Below are positions 52,977 to 61,457 of a stretch of 64,000 nt of DNA, one piece after another (the first letter of the stretch is position 1; the number at the start of each line of letters is the position of its first letter). The notes under the pieces are model-generated. The model did no database searches. It saw only the letters and a program-made list of their open reading frames with translations, and was not told where the DNA came from. This DNA comes from Imperialibacter sp965651695 (GTDB lineage: Bacteria; Bacteroidota; Bacteroidia; Cytophagales; Cyclobacteriaceae): the NCBI GenBank assembly GCA_965651695.1, contig CBFGTI010000011.1, positions 1-64,000 on the forward strand. Reading direction: 5' to 3'. Both the position numbers and the translations under genes were made by a program.

Positions 52977-55900
52977 TTATCGCACCCTCCCGTATTCCCG
53001 CTTCAGTTGCCTGTACAGCCCGGCCAATTCCTGGTAGCGGTCGTAAGCGTCCTTACCGGGGCGCTGGTCGGCACGATTGAGCATGTACGAAAGATACCGG
53101 ATCTGGTCAACCAGCATGGGTTGCATGTAGATGCCATCCGCCATTATTACCCGGCTTTCTATCCTTTTCAGGTCTCCTTCTTTCTTCTTTGCCGTGGAAG
53201 ATACGTTCCCTTCAAGAGCATCAATTGCATGTCTTACATCTTCGGCAAGACGGGTAGCATCCGACAGCAGGTCTCTTACCTGAAGGGCGAGGCTTTCCTG
53301 GGCTCGCATGTCTTCCGGGGCAACACCGGCGGCCAAAACCCTCGGGTCGGCTTTTACCTCAAAAGATTGCGAGTAGGTAGCACCATTGGCCAGCAAGGTG
53401 GCGGTGTATTTGCCAGGGGCTACCATCGGTCCGTTGTTGTAAGCCCGCCGACTGTCGCTGTTCCAGGCACCGGGGTGCGTCATATCCCAGCGGAAACGGT
53501 TAAGCCCCACCTTATTCGGCAGGCCGGGCTTGCCTCCCTTAGAGTAAAAGCCGGTTGCCATGTCTACTGTAGGTCGTTCGCTTTCCGGTTTGGCTGCACT
53601 GGTAAACTTGCTCACCAACTTTCCTTCCTCGTTCACTATCTCAAGGATAAGGTCGGTGTTTGACTTCTCTTTCAGATAATAATCGATAGTAACTGCGGCG
53701 TCAGGATACTCAGGATATTTACCGTCTCCATTGTAGCGGTACCTGTAGCGGATGGCATCGGCAGGCGGAAAAAGGTAGGCAGTTGCCTCTTTGGCCTTTT
53801 CCAAATCATGCAGCACGGTTACGTTGTCGAGAATATAAAATCCCCGGCCCATGGTCGAAAGGATCAGGTCGTTGCGATGCAGCTTAATGTCCGTAACGGG
53901 AGTGGCTGGAAGGTTTTGCTGAAAGGGTCTCCAGTTTTCGCCGTCGTCAAAAGAAACAAACAATCCGAATTCTGTACCGGCGTACAGTACGCCCTCCTTT
54001 AGCGGATCCTCCCTTACCACCCGCACAGGCTGATCCTCAGGAATGCCATTGGTGATTAGCTTCCAGTTGGTCCCGTAGTCGGTGGTGCGAAATACGTACG
54101 GTTTCCAGTCGCCCAATTGGTACCGCAACACAGCCACGAAAGCTTTCGATTCGCTGTGAGGCGATGGCTCCACACAGTCGACCCGCCCGCCCGGAGGCAT
54201 CGCGGGAGTTACTTTCGCCCAATTCTTACCACCATCTTTCGATACGTGCACGGGGCCGTCGTTGGCTCCTATCCATAGCAAACCTTCCTTCAGCTTCGAC
54301 TCATTAATGTCGTAAATCGTACTGTAATACTCTTCGCCGGTTACGTCCCTGGTAATTGGTTCCCCGGAAATAACCTGCTTATCGGGCTCAAAGGCCGTAA
54401 GATCGGGAGATATAATCAGCCAGGTTTTGCCTTCATCTGTGGTTTTGTGCACGTACTGAGAGCCATGGTACACAATATTGGGGTTATGGGTAGAAACATA
54501 AATAGGCGCCACCCGCTGAAACCGAAATTTTAGGTCCCTGGGATTATGCCCGTAGATATTGGAGGCGCCCACATAGTATTGCTTCTCCTGGCCCGTACGT
54601 TTGTCGTACACACCGAAGCGGCCCTTGCAGTTGGCGTAAACAATATCAGGATTGCCGGGTTTCGGCACTGCAGGCCCGGTTTCGCAACCACCTACTGCCA
54701 TCCAATAGCCCTGTGCCCCGGCAGGGTGATCGTATGGCGGCAAGCTTGGCACAGCAATGGTGGTATTGTCTTGCTGTCCCGCGTAGAGCCAATACGGGTA
54801 CTGGTCGTCTACCTCTACCTGGTAAAGCTCGGCAGTTGGTTGGTTAAACTGCGAAGACCAGGTTCGGCCCCCATTGGTCGTAATATTTGCGCCGCCATCG
54901 TTCGACTGGATCCACACCAGCGTGTCGTTTGGGTTGATCCAAATGTCGTGGTTATCGCCGTGAGGGGGCTTCAGCCTGCTCCATGTCTTTCCGCCGTCAG
55001 TCGATCGCACACCGGGATTGGCCTGGGAAAAAACATCCGACGCATTCCGTGGGTTCACATCTACATTGGTGTAGTAGAAGGGCCGGTTTACGAGTTCTTC
55101 GTTGTTGCTTACGTGCACAAATGACTCCCCCTGATCGTCGGAGCGGTACAGCCCCTGCTCCTTCTGGGGAGCTTCGATAACAGCATATAACCGAAGGGGG
55201 TCCGCCGGGCTCACTGCTAAATCAATTTTTCCGATAAGCCCTTGTGGTAAACCCTTCGTTTTCTTTTCCCAGGTTTTTCCACCGTCGTCCGATTTATAGA
55301 TGCCTCCTGCCCGGTATCCTCCGCTGATGATCGTCCACGGTTTGCGTTGTCCGCGGTACATGGCCGCATAGACAATGTTGGGATTGTTGGGTGCCAACTC
55401 AAGGTCGACCGCACCCACTGTGTCGGCGACGTAGAGCACTTTTGTCCACGATTGCCCACCGTCTTCGGTTTTGAAAACGCCACGCTCCTCGTTGGGTTGA
55501 AACGCCTGCCCCATCGCAGCCACATAGGCTATATCCGGATTGCGCGGATGTATTTCTACGGCACCTATCTGCCCGGTCTTTTCCAGCCCGAGGTGCACCC
55601 AGCTTTGCCCTCCGTTGGTCGACTTATATACTCCTTTGCCCGTGATAACATTGGAACGGATGCCGTCGGAACCCGTGCCTACATATACGATATCCGGGTC
55701 GTTAGCTGCAACCCTGATGGCTCCTATTGAACCTGTTGCAAAAAAACCGTCAGAAATATTGAACCAGCTTACGCCATAGTCGGTGGTCTTCCATACGCCG
55801 CCGCCAGTGGCTCCCAGGTAAAACGTGCCCGGCTGGCTTTCAACCCCTGTAACAGTGGTTACACGGCCACCGCGAACCGGGCCGACATTGCGAAATTTTA

Positions 55901-56003
55901 GCGAACGCAAAAGATCTGCCTCATCCTGGGCCTCCACCGAAAGGAAAATAAAAAAGCACACGAAAAATGCGATCAGCTGCTTTATCGGCAAAAAAAACTT
56001 CAT
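52977..56003 (-). CDS. secreted BNR/VPS10-like beta-propeller protein
   Basis: A 1008-residue exported protein (signal MKFFLPIKQLIAFFVCFFIFL) made mostly of BNR/Asp-box repeats (GGVWKTTDYGVSWFN, GVYKSTNGGQSWVHLG, GVFKTEDGGQSWTKV, GIYKSDDGGKTWEKK), a sortilin/sialidase-like propeller pair to about residue 700. A beta-sandwich and a helical C-terminal region (about 860-1008, SLALQVRDLLSDATRL) follow. Databases often name such proteins glycosyl hydrolase, but I see no catalytic signature. It sits between a propeller sensor and a carboxypeptidase on the same strand. A binding role at the surface or periplasm is likely. Confidence 0.87.
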   Translation of the reverse strand: MKFFLPIKQLIAFFVCFFIFLSVEAQDEADLLRSLKFRNVGPVRGGRVTTVTGVESQPGTFYLGATGGGVWKTTDYGVSWFNISDGFFATGSIGAIRVAANDPDIVYVGTGSDGIRSNVITGKGVYKSTNGGQSWVHLGLEKTGQIGAVEIHPRNPDIAYVAAMGQAFQPNEERGVFKTEDGGQSWTKVLYVADTVGAVDLELAPNNPNIVYAAMYRGQRKPWTIISGGYRAGGIYKSDDGGKTWEKKTKGLPQGLIGKIDLAVSPADPLRLYAVIEAPQKEQGLYRSDDQGESFVHVSNNEELVNRPFYYTNVDVNPRNASDVFSQANPGVRSTDGGKTWSRLKPPHGDNHDIWINPNDTLVWIQSNDGGANITTNGGRTWSSQFNQPTAELYQVEVDDQYPYWLYAGQQDNTTIAVPSLPPYDHPAGAQGYWMAVGGCETGPAVPKPGNPDIVYANCKGRFGVYDKRTGQEKQYYVGASNIYGHNPRDLKFRFQRVAPIYVSTHNPNIVYHGSQYVHKTTDEGKTWLIISPDLTAFEPDKQVISGEPITRDVTGEEYYSTIYDINESKLKEGLLWIGANDGPVHVSKDGGKNWAKVTPAMPPGGRVDCVEPSPHSESKAFVAVLRYQLGDWKPYVFRTTDYGTNWKLITNGIPEDQPVRVVREDPLKEGVLYAGTEFGLFVSFDDGENWRPFQQNLPATPVTDIKLHRNDLILSTMGRGFYILDNVTVLHDLEKAKEATAYLFPPADAIRYRYRYNGDGKYPEYPDAAVTIDYYLKEKSNTDLILEIVNEEGKLVSKFTSAAKPESERPTVDMATGFYSKGGKPGLPNKVGLNRFRWDMTHPGAWNSDSRRAYNNGPMVAPGKYTATLLANGATYSQSFEVKADPRVLAAGVAPEDMRAQESLALQVRDLLSDATRLAEDVRHAIDALEGNVSSTAKKKEGDLKRIESRVIMADGIYMQPMLVDQIRYLSYMLNRADQRPGKDAYDRYQELAGLYRQLKREYGRVR

Positions 56004-56165
56004 AGGGTAAATGCTTGTTCATGTCAGTCCGAAGATAGAAAAGACGGCGCACACGATTGAGCCCGCTTGTATAAAACTAAAACCGGTGTTCCGTGTGTTC
56101 AGCGGCAGCCACCCTGGCGTTATGCCGCATTGGCCGTTGCAAGCTTCCACTCCATCCTCATGGAC

Positions 56166-59030
56166 CTAACCTTCCAGCAGTTCTTCCTCTTTCATCTTAG
56201 ATTTGGTAATCGTACGCTTAATTTTAGAGACATGGCTTTCCACCAGCTCATCCACTTTGCTGTTTCGGGCAGATAGCCTCTTTCTCATAAAGCTCTCGAG
56301 GGGCAGCAAACAAAAGGCGACGGCCACCTGCAGAAAAAATGACAACACAGGCGATGCGTTGGTTTCAAACTTTGCCTCCACGAGCGTTTGAATAAATTCG
56401 ATTACCATAATAATAGTAAGAAAAGTTAGCAATCGGTGGACGACAAGAAGATAGGTTCTTTCCGTTCGTGTAAGCCTTGAGCTGATGACCAGCAAGATTG
56501 CGAGTAGTAATACCTCAGCCGCATAAAACCACGGCCGCTGCCAATACGGCGGCACTACCGAAAAGTAGACACTCTCCAGCGCTTTAACTGTTCCGAGGCT
56601 ATTTCTTGTTTCTACCTGCAATTGGTAGCTATCAGGCGGCAAATACGAAAATTGAATGGCCCTGTTGTCGGGCGACCACTCCGACCACTCGTCGCTTAAC
56701 CCCAGCAACCTGTAGCGATATTCAACCTGCAGGATACCGGAAAACTCTGCCTGGTTAAAGAAGAAACTCAATGAGCTGTTTTCTTCCTCAACAGTTAGTT
56801 TGTCGCCAATAGGTAGCAACTGGTTGTTTACCGACCTGATTTGTGTCAGAAACGGCTGGTAATCAACTGCAAAATTCTTCGTGTGGTCTATCCGGTAAAA
56901 ATTATTGTCGGCCGCCACCACCCACAGGTCGCCATCCTTTTCAAAATCAACCGAAACTACGTGATCAAATAGCCTTAGAAATGGCATGGAAGCATTTTCC
57001 TCCAAGTCGAGGCCCAATCGATACCACGAACGGCCATCCGACACCAACATACTTCTGCCAGCCGGCACATACTGCTCCGGCACCTTCATGCCTTCCACTT
57101 CAGCTGCTTCAAGCGTGCCGCCGTTAAGTTTAAAGAAACCCTTGGTGTGCATAAAAACCAGCCCTGCCTTGCTGTCGTCTACCCCTGCTACCGGATCGAA
57201 GTAGTCGTTTTTCAGGGCGATTTCCCCTGCATCAGCCAGCGTGGTTTCCTCCAGCTGAATCCAGTAGATTTTCCTTGCGGTGCAAAGCCATATTTTGCCG
57301 TCGCGGTCTTCAAATATGTGTTGAATAAAATCGTCGAGCTCCTCCAGCAAAACACTCTCACTCCACTTCCCGTCCTCTTTTCGCAGGGCCAGGAGGCTTC
57401 CGTCGTAGGGCGAAATAAGTATTAAATCTTTTGCCGGCGAATAATAAATCCGCCGGGTGGCCTCGGCGTAAATCTTAGTGGCAGCCTGCCCCTCCACAAC
57501 AAACGCTCCGGCTAAACCACCAGCGAGCAATTGATTGTCGTTAAGCGCCACCAATTGGTTAATCCGCCCCTCCACTCCGGGAATTTTTTTATACACATAG
57601 GTTATACTCTGGAGCTCCTTTTTTACTTTCCGCTCCATTACAGGCTTTGGCCGGGTGGCACGTGGCACCTCTTTGGTCTGCGCATTAGAAGCACCCGGCT
57701 TGCTGGCAGTTCTGTTTTCTGAAGTTGCCTCGGCCAGGGCGGCATCAGGCTGCTGCTTTTTATTTTTCTTCAAAAAAGAAAACCTGTTTTTCTTCTTTTC
57801 GTCTGCAGCCTCGTCGCCTGGGGCAGCTTCTTCTGGCGGGCTGGCAGCGCTTTTTTCTTCGCCCCTGTTAAATTTGAAAAACGACAACAAGCCCCCTTCA
57901 TCTTTCTTCTCCTGCCTGCGTTCGTCCTCTACCTGCTGGGCCGACTGGTTTTTCCTGATGTAATAGACCACTTCTTCAAAATTTTCGACCCTGTCGAGGT
58001 AATACAGGCCAAGGTTGGTACCGGCAAATACGCTGCCGCCGAAGCTTAAAGAGGTGTTTAGAGTACCCTCAAGGCCGGGATAAAAATTATAGGATTTGAA
58101 CGGAACCGCCGGCGAAATACGTGTGTATCCCTGGGGGTGAGCTACCCATAAACCGGCATTTTTATCCCAAAATAATACCTGGGTTTCGTTGTCAGGTAAC
58201 CCTGTGTGGTAGTTCACAATTTGGTCGATCTTCTGTTGAAACGGGTCTACAAAAACAACCCCTCCTTTGAGGGTACCCACGGCGAGCAAGCCCGGGCCAG
58301 CCCACTGCAACGCCACCACCTTCGATTCAGCCAAGTAGCCATCGTCATCGATATTGAGGAGAGATACTGCGTTATCTCTCACCAGGTAAAGCTCGTTTCT
58401 TGTGTTTACGCCCACCATGGTGCCGGCATCGGAACTTACCCAACTTACCCACGGGCCATTGCTCTCGAAACCCGATGGAAGCTGTGAGGTGCCCCTTACA
58501 ACGAGCGTGGTATCGGGGTTTAAAGCCAGCAGGTTACCGTTGAAGTTGCTCAACCTTACCACATGGCCGGGCGTTTCTACTGAATCCCAACTTTGGCCGG
58601 CAGGCTCATAAATGCGGATGGTAGCGCCGTCGGTCATTGCCAGCGACGAGCCGTGTGCTACCAGCTGCGTCACCGGTCCGCTAAAGTGCGATGAGTCGGA
58701 GAGTTGGCTAAACTGCAAATTACCGTAAACGTCTTTTACAATCTGACCAAAGCCGAAGGTACCAGCGAGATAAATCGAAGAGTCGACCTTCTGTATGGCA
58801 AAAGTGGGTCCTGGCGCATTAATTACATCCCAATTGGAACCGTCAAAGTGCAGCAGCCCTTGCCGGTTAGCAAGATACAATCGGCCCCAGTCGTCCTGCT
58901 CGATACTGTAGCTGATCTGATCCCTTCGATTTTTAATCGGGCTAAAATGGCTTTGGAAATAGTAGCCCGACTGGCCAAATAATTGAGATACACTGCCTAA
59001 AAGCAGCAGGGCGGTTAAAAAGTTTTTCAT
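56166..59030 (-). CDS. propeller + Y_Y_Y membrane protein lacking a kinase domain
   Basis: From the ATG at 59030 (signal MKNFLTALLLLGSVSQLFG) the protein has 954 residues. A Reg_prop-like beta-propeller fills the N-terminal half but is broken by a charged, probably disordered insert of about 110 residues (57590-57930; KKKNRFSFLKKNKKQQ, PPEEAAPGDEAADEKK). A second propeller part and a Y_Y_Y domain (about 735-795) follow, then three TM segments (WFYAAEVLLLAILLVISS; HRLLTFLTIIMVIEFIQTLV; FFLQVAVAFCLLPLESF) and a short cytosolic coiled-coil tail ending KMKEEELLEG. No HisKA, HATPase or DNA-binding domain is present. It lies upstream of the BNR gene on the same strand. Confidence 0.8.
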   Translation of the reverse strand: MKNFLTALLLLGSVSQLFGQSGYYFQSHFSPIKNRRDQISYSIEQDDWGRLYLANRQGLLHFDGSNWDVINAPGPTFAIQKVDSSIYLAGTFGFGQIVKDVYGNLQFSQLSDSSHFSGPVTQLVAHGSSLAMTDGATIRIYEPAGQSWDSVETPGHVVRLSNFNGNLLALNPDTTLVVRGTSQLPSGFESNGPWVSWVSSDAGTMVGVNTRNELYLVRDNAVSLLNIDDDGYLAESKVVALQWAGPGLLAVGTLKGGVVFVDPFQQKIDQIVNYHTGLPDNETQVLFWDKNAGLWVAHPQGYTRISPAVPFKSYNFYPGLEGTLNTSLSFGGSVFAGTNLGLYYLDRVENFEEVVYYIRKNQSAQQVEDERRQEKKDEGGLLSFFKFNRGEEKSAASPPEEAAPGDEAADEKKKNRFSFLKKNKKQQPDAALAEATSENRTASKPGASNAQTKEVPRATRPKPVMERKVKKELQSITYVYKKIPGVEGRINQLVALNDNQLLAGGLAGAFVVEGQAATKIYAEATRRIYYSPAKDLILISPYDGSLLALRKEDGKWSESVLLEELDDFIQHIFEDRDGKIWLCTARKIYWIQLEETTLADAGEIALKNDYFDPVAGVDDSKAGLVFMHTKGFFKLNGGTLEAAEVEGMKVPEQYVPAGRSMLVSDGRSWYRLGLDLEENASMPFLRLFDHVVSVDFEKDGDLWVVAADNNFYRIDHTKNFAVDYQPFLTQIRSVNNQLLPIGDKLTVEEENSSLSFFFNQAEFSGILQVEYRYRLLGLSDEWSEWSPDNRAIQFSYLPPDSYQLQVETRNSLGTVKALESVYFSVVPPYWQRPWFYAAEVLLLAILLVISSRLTRTERTYLLVVHRLLTFLTIIMVIEFIQTLVEAKFETNASPVLSFFLQVAVAFCLLPLESFMRKRLSARNSKVDELVESHVSKIKRTITKSKMKEEELLEG

Positions 59031-59404
59031 GAACAGGTTGAGGGTTGTGTTGTTATTAAACAATTCCAAGGCGCAATATAATAATTTCAAGGATGTTACC
59101 TAAAATTCTGAAGACGCCAGGCAAACATTTTTACCGGTTTAAAGTCCATCTTTATTTGGCTAACCGGAAAGGACAGCCAAAAGGCAATATCTGCAAAATC
59201 CCTTTCAAACATTTTCCTTGGGGTTGCATACCGGCAAAAGATAGAGTGCTCTTTCCGCTGTGTTTTTTTTATTGGATAGCTGAATGATTCTTGTAGTACT
59301 ACTGTTTAACATTGTGATTGTGGCAGTACAGCGGCGTTCCCATCGGCAAACTGCCACTTAATAAATCCAAAAGTCTTATTATTGCTTTTGAACCAGAAAC
59401 AAAA
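59031..59404. other. divergent intergenic region
   Basis: About 370 bases between the propeller membrane protein and the hypothetical gene at 59405. Promoters for both sides are expected, but no TAnnTTTG box, hairpin or gene could be supported. Confidence 0.35.
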
Positions 59405-59890
59405 ATGGAAGAAGAGGATCATTTCGACAGTATTGAAAAAATGCCCATTTACTTAAAGGGAATGGAAATTTATGATCTCACACACCAGATATGCGATTTG
59501 ATTCCTGAAGACAACGACCAGCTGCAAACCTACAAACGCTTTATGCTGGAAGACGCCGGTATGCTCTCGGTAAAGGTGGCCGGCGCCGAGGGTGCAGATA
59601 TTTACGATATCCGAATGGAAAATGCGGCAATCATACGGAAAGCTGCCCGCGACCTGCTCACCCATTGCCGTGGACTCGAAACGTACGGTTTTAAGGAAAC
59701 CAATTATCTGAACCTTATTCGCGAGGGAATTGAAGAATACCGCCTGCTTTTTATTGAATGGGTAGCCGGATTCGATCAGTGGAACTACCTGATCGACCGC
59801 TGGGGCTTGTTCAATCCGCCGGGCGTGGGCCCGCACGACCCCGACCCTGACGGGGATATTCCGTGGAACAGAGATTTTGACGAAGATTAA
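59405..59890 (+). CDS. hypothetical cytosolic helical protein
   Basis: A 161-residue acidic protein from the ATG at 59405; the open frame extends 29 codons upstream without support. It is predicted helical (GMEIYDLTHQICDLIPEDND, ENAAIIRKAARDLLTHCRGL, YLNLIREGIEEYRLLFIEWV) with a Pro/Asp-rich tail (PHDPDPDGDIPWNRDFDED). No signal peptide or membrane helix. I recognise no named family. It ends before a hairpin terminator. Confidence 0.72.
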   Translation: MEEEDHFDSIEKMPIYLKGMEIYDLTHQICDLIPEDNDQLQTYKRFMLEDAGMLSVKVAGAEGADIYDIRMENAAIIRKAARDLLTHCRGLETYGFKETNYLNLIREGIEEYRLLFIEWVAGFDQWNYLIDRWGLFNPPGVGPHDPDPDGDIPWNRDFDED

Positions 59891-59908
59891 GCGCAACATT
59901 TGCTGTGA

Positions 59909-59942
59909 AAAACAGCAGGTCGCATAGACCTGCCGTTTGTTT
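59909..59942. terminator. intrinsic terminator, probably bidirectional
   Basis: GCAGGTC-GCATA-GACCTGC is a perfect 7-bp stem with a 5-base loop, flanked by AAAAC on the left and GTTTGTTTG on the right. It lies between the convergent hypothetical gene (+) and the SDR gene (-) ending at 59944. Confidence 0.75.
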
Positions 59943-59943
59943 G

Positions 59944-60579
59944 CTACGCATTGGCTATAAAAGGAGCCTTGCGATAATAGCTGGTATCGGAAAGTTGGGC
60001 TATTATAAAAGCTGCAAGGTTAGCACTATTTACTTTGCCACCCGGGCAGTCGGTTAGGCTTACCTCAATTCTGCTTCTTACATTGGTAAAAACAATGTAG
60101 GGAACCCTCACCAGCGTCCATTGAAGGTTGCTTTGAGACAACGCGTCATACGCAGCTTGTTTGTCGGCAACAGCGGAGCCAAAAAACGCCTTCATGATGA
60201 GAGCCGCTATTTTTGTTCCGATGCTCTTGCCGTCGCCCGGAGCGCTAACGGTTAACCCTGCAACCGCAACATATCGCACTATGTTGTGCTTTTGCAATGA
60301 CGCTATTAAAAGCCGGGTAGAGGCCGCGGCCACCAGCGGCTCTCCCTTCCGCTGTCCAATAAGGCTTATTACCGCCTCGCATCCTTCCGTAACGGCGTCA
60401 ATAGCTTCGGCATCAAGCGCATCGCCTCTGACGATCTCAATATCCGGATGTTTGTATTCAAAAAGGGCTGGATTTCTTATAAGAAGCTTAAGAGCAAACC
60501 CCTGCTGTGTTAACTGATCAAGGAGGTACTTTCCGGTTTTTCCTCCTGTGCCAAGTATGGCTATAGTGTGTTTTTTCAT
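59944..60579 (-). CDS. NAD(P)-binding atypical SDR (NmrA/YwnB-like)
   Basis: A 211-residue Rossmann-fold protein. The dinucleotide loop ILGTGGKTGKYLLDQL (residues 8-23) and VISLIGQRKGEP near residue 70 match atypical SDRs of the NmrA/flavin-reductase-like group. The C-terminal part (NLQWTLVRVPYIVFTNVRSR) keeps the conserved arginine-valine-proline region, while the classical YxxxK is absent. The role is unknown; such proteins can be NADPH-dependent reductases or redox sensors. Short intergenic space separates it from the methyltransferase gene. Confidence 0.82.
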   Translation of the reverse strand: MKKHTIAILGTGGKTGKYLLDQLTQQGFALKLLIRNPALFEYKHPDIEIVRGDALDAEAIDAVTEGCEAVISLIGQRKGEPLVAAASTRLLIASLQKHNIVRYVAVAGLTVSAPGDGKSIGTKIAALIMKAFFGSAVADKQAAYDALSQSNLQWTLVRVPYIVFTNVRSRIEVSLTDCPGGKVNSANLAAFIIAQLSDTSYYRKAPFIANA

Positions 60580-60759
60580 TTTCGTCTTTATAAAATTACC
60601 AATAGATTATTTCCCCTTCGATTTGAAGGTGTGTTTAGAGGGCATCTGCGCCGCTCTCACTACGGTCGGGTATTTTATAAAGAGATTTTAATGAAACAAA
60701 TGTATGCTATTCACTTCCAAAGTCAATACCTCCGCCTGTTTGGCAAATGGCTTTTTGGG

Positions 60760-61398
60760 CTACGGCATTGGCTTTTGAAACAGCAAGGTTAATATTCTGG
60801 GAACGCCCCGCCTTTCACCATTGTCGAAGTGCTCATCCAGCCGCTGCAAATTCAACCCGCTTTTCTGCGCCGCATGCACAAAATCAGAAACATGGTGGTC
60901 GAAACACTCTACGATGTGTCTTTCGCCCTCCAGATCGAACCGGGCTTTGGTTCCCTCATATTGTTTGAAGGGGTGCAACTCGCCCACGTAAATGCAGCCC
61001 CCGCCTTCAAGCACCGATGCCGCCTGATTAAACACATGACCTAAGTCGCTAATGTGTTCAAGCACGAGGCTGAAGCTAACGAGGTCGTAGTTGCCACCGG
61101 CGAAGTCCCACGGGCGGGTGATATCCGCTTGCTTAAATAATACGGTTGCCCCCGGCGGCACTTTCTCCGCCGCTTTCTGCAACATCTTTTCCGAAAAATC
61201 GACAGCTGTTACCCTCTCGGCCTTTTCTGCAAGCCAAACCGTATTTTTGCCGGTTCCGCATCCCACCTCCAGGCAATTCCGAAATTGCATATCTTTCAAG
61301 GTCTGCCGCAGCGCCGCAGCCTCCAAATCGCGGGTTTTGTTCTTATTGGTATCGTATTGCGATGACCACAGGTTGTAAGCTTGTTGCGTATTCATCAT
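60760..61398 (-). CDS. class I SAM-dependent methyltransferase
   Basis: The true start is one of the two ATGs at 61398 and 61395 (MMNTQQAYNLWSSQYDTNKN), giving about 212 residues; the open frame reads 74 codons further up, mostly basic sequence overlapping the molybdenum hydroxylase gene end, and is not credible. Motif I is CLEVGCGTGKNTVWLAEKA near residue 42, followed by VTAVDFSEKMLQKA, YDLVSFSLVLEHISDLGHVF and GGCIYVGELHPFKQY. It resembles Bacteroidota UbiE/Methyltransf_11-type enzymes. The substrate cannot be predicted. Confidence 0.87.
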   Translation of the reverse strand: MMNTQQAYNLWSSQYDTNKNKTRDLEAAALRQTLKDMQFRNCLEVGCGTGKNTVWLAEKAERVTAVDFSEKMLQKAAEKVPPGATVLFKQADITRPWDFAGGNYDLVSFSLVLEHISDLGHVFNQAASVLEGGGCIYVGELHPFKQYEGTKARFDLEGERHIVECFDHHVSDFVHAAQKSGLNLQRLDEHFDNGERRGVPRILTLLFQKPMP

Positions 61399-61457
61399 TC
61401 CAGTGCCCGGCAAATTAGCACGTGTATCTTTAGAAACCACATTTCGATACCGCAAAT

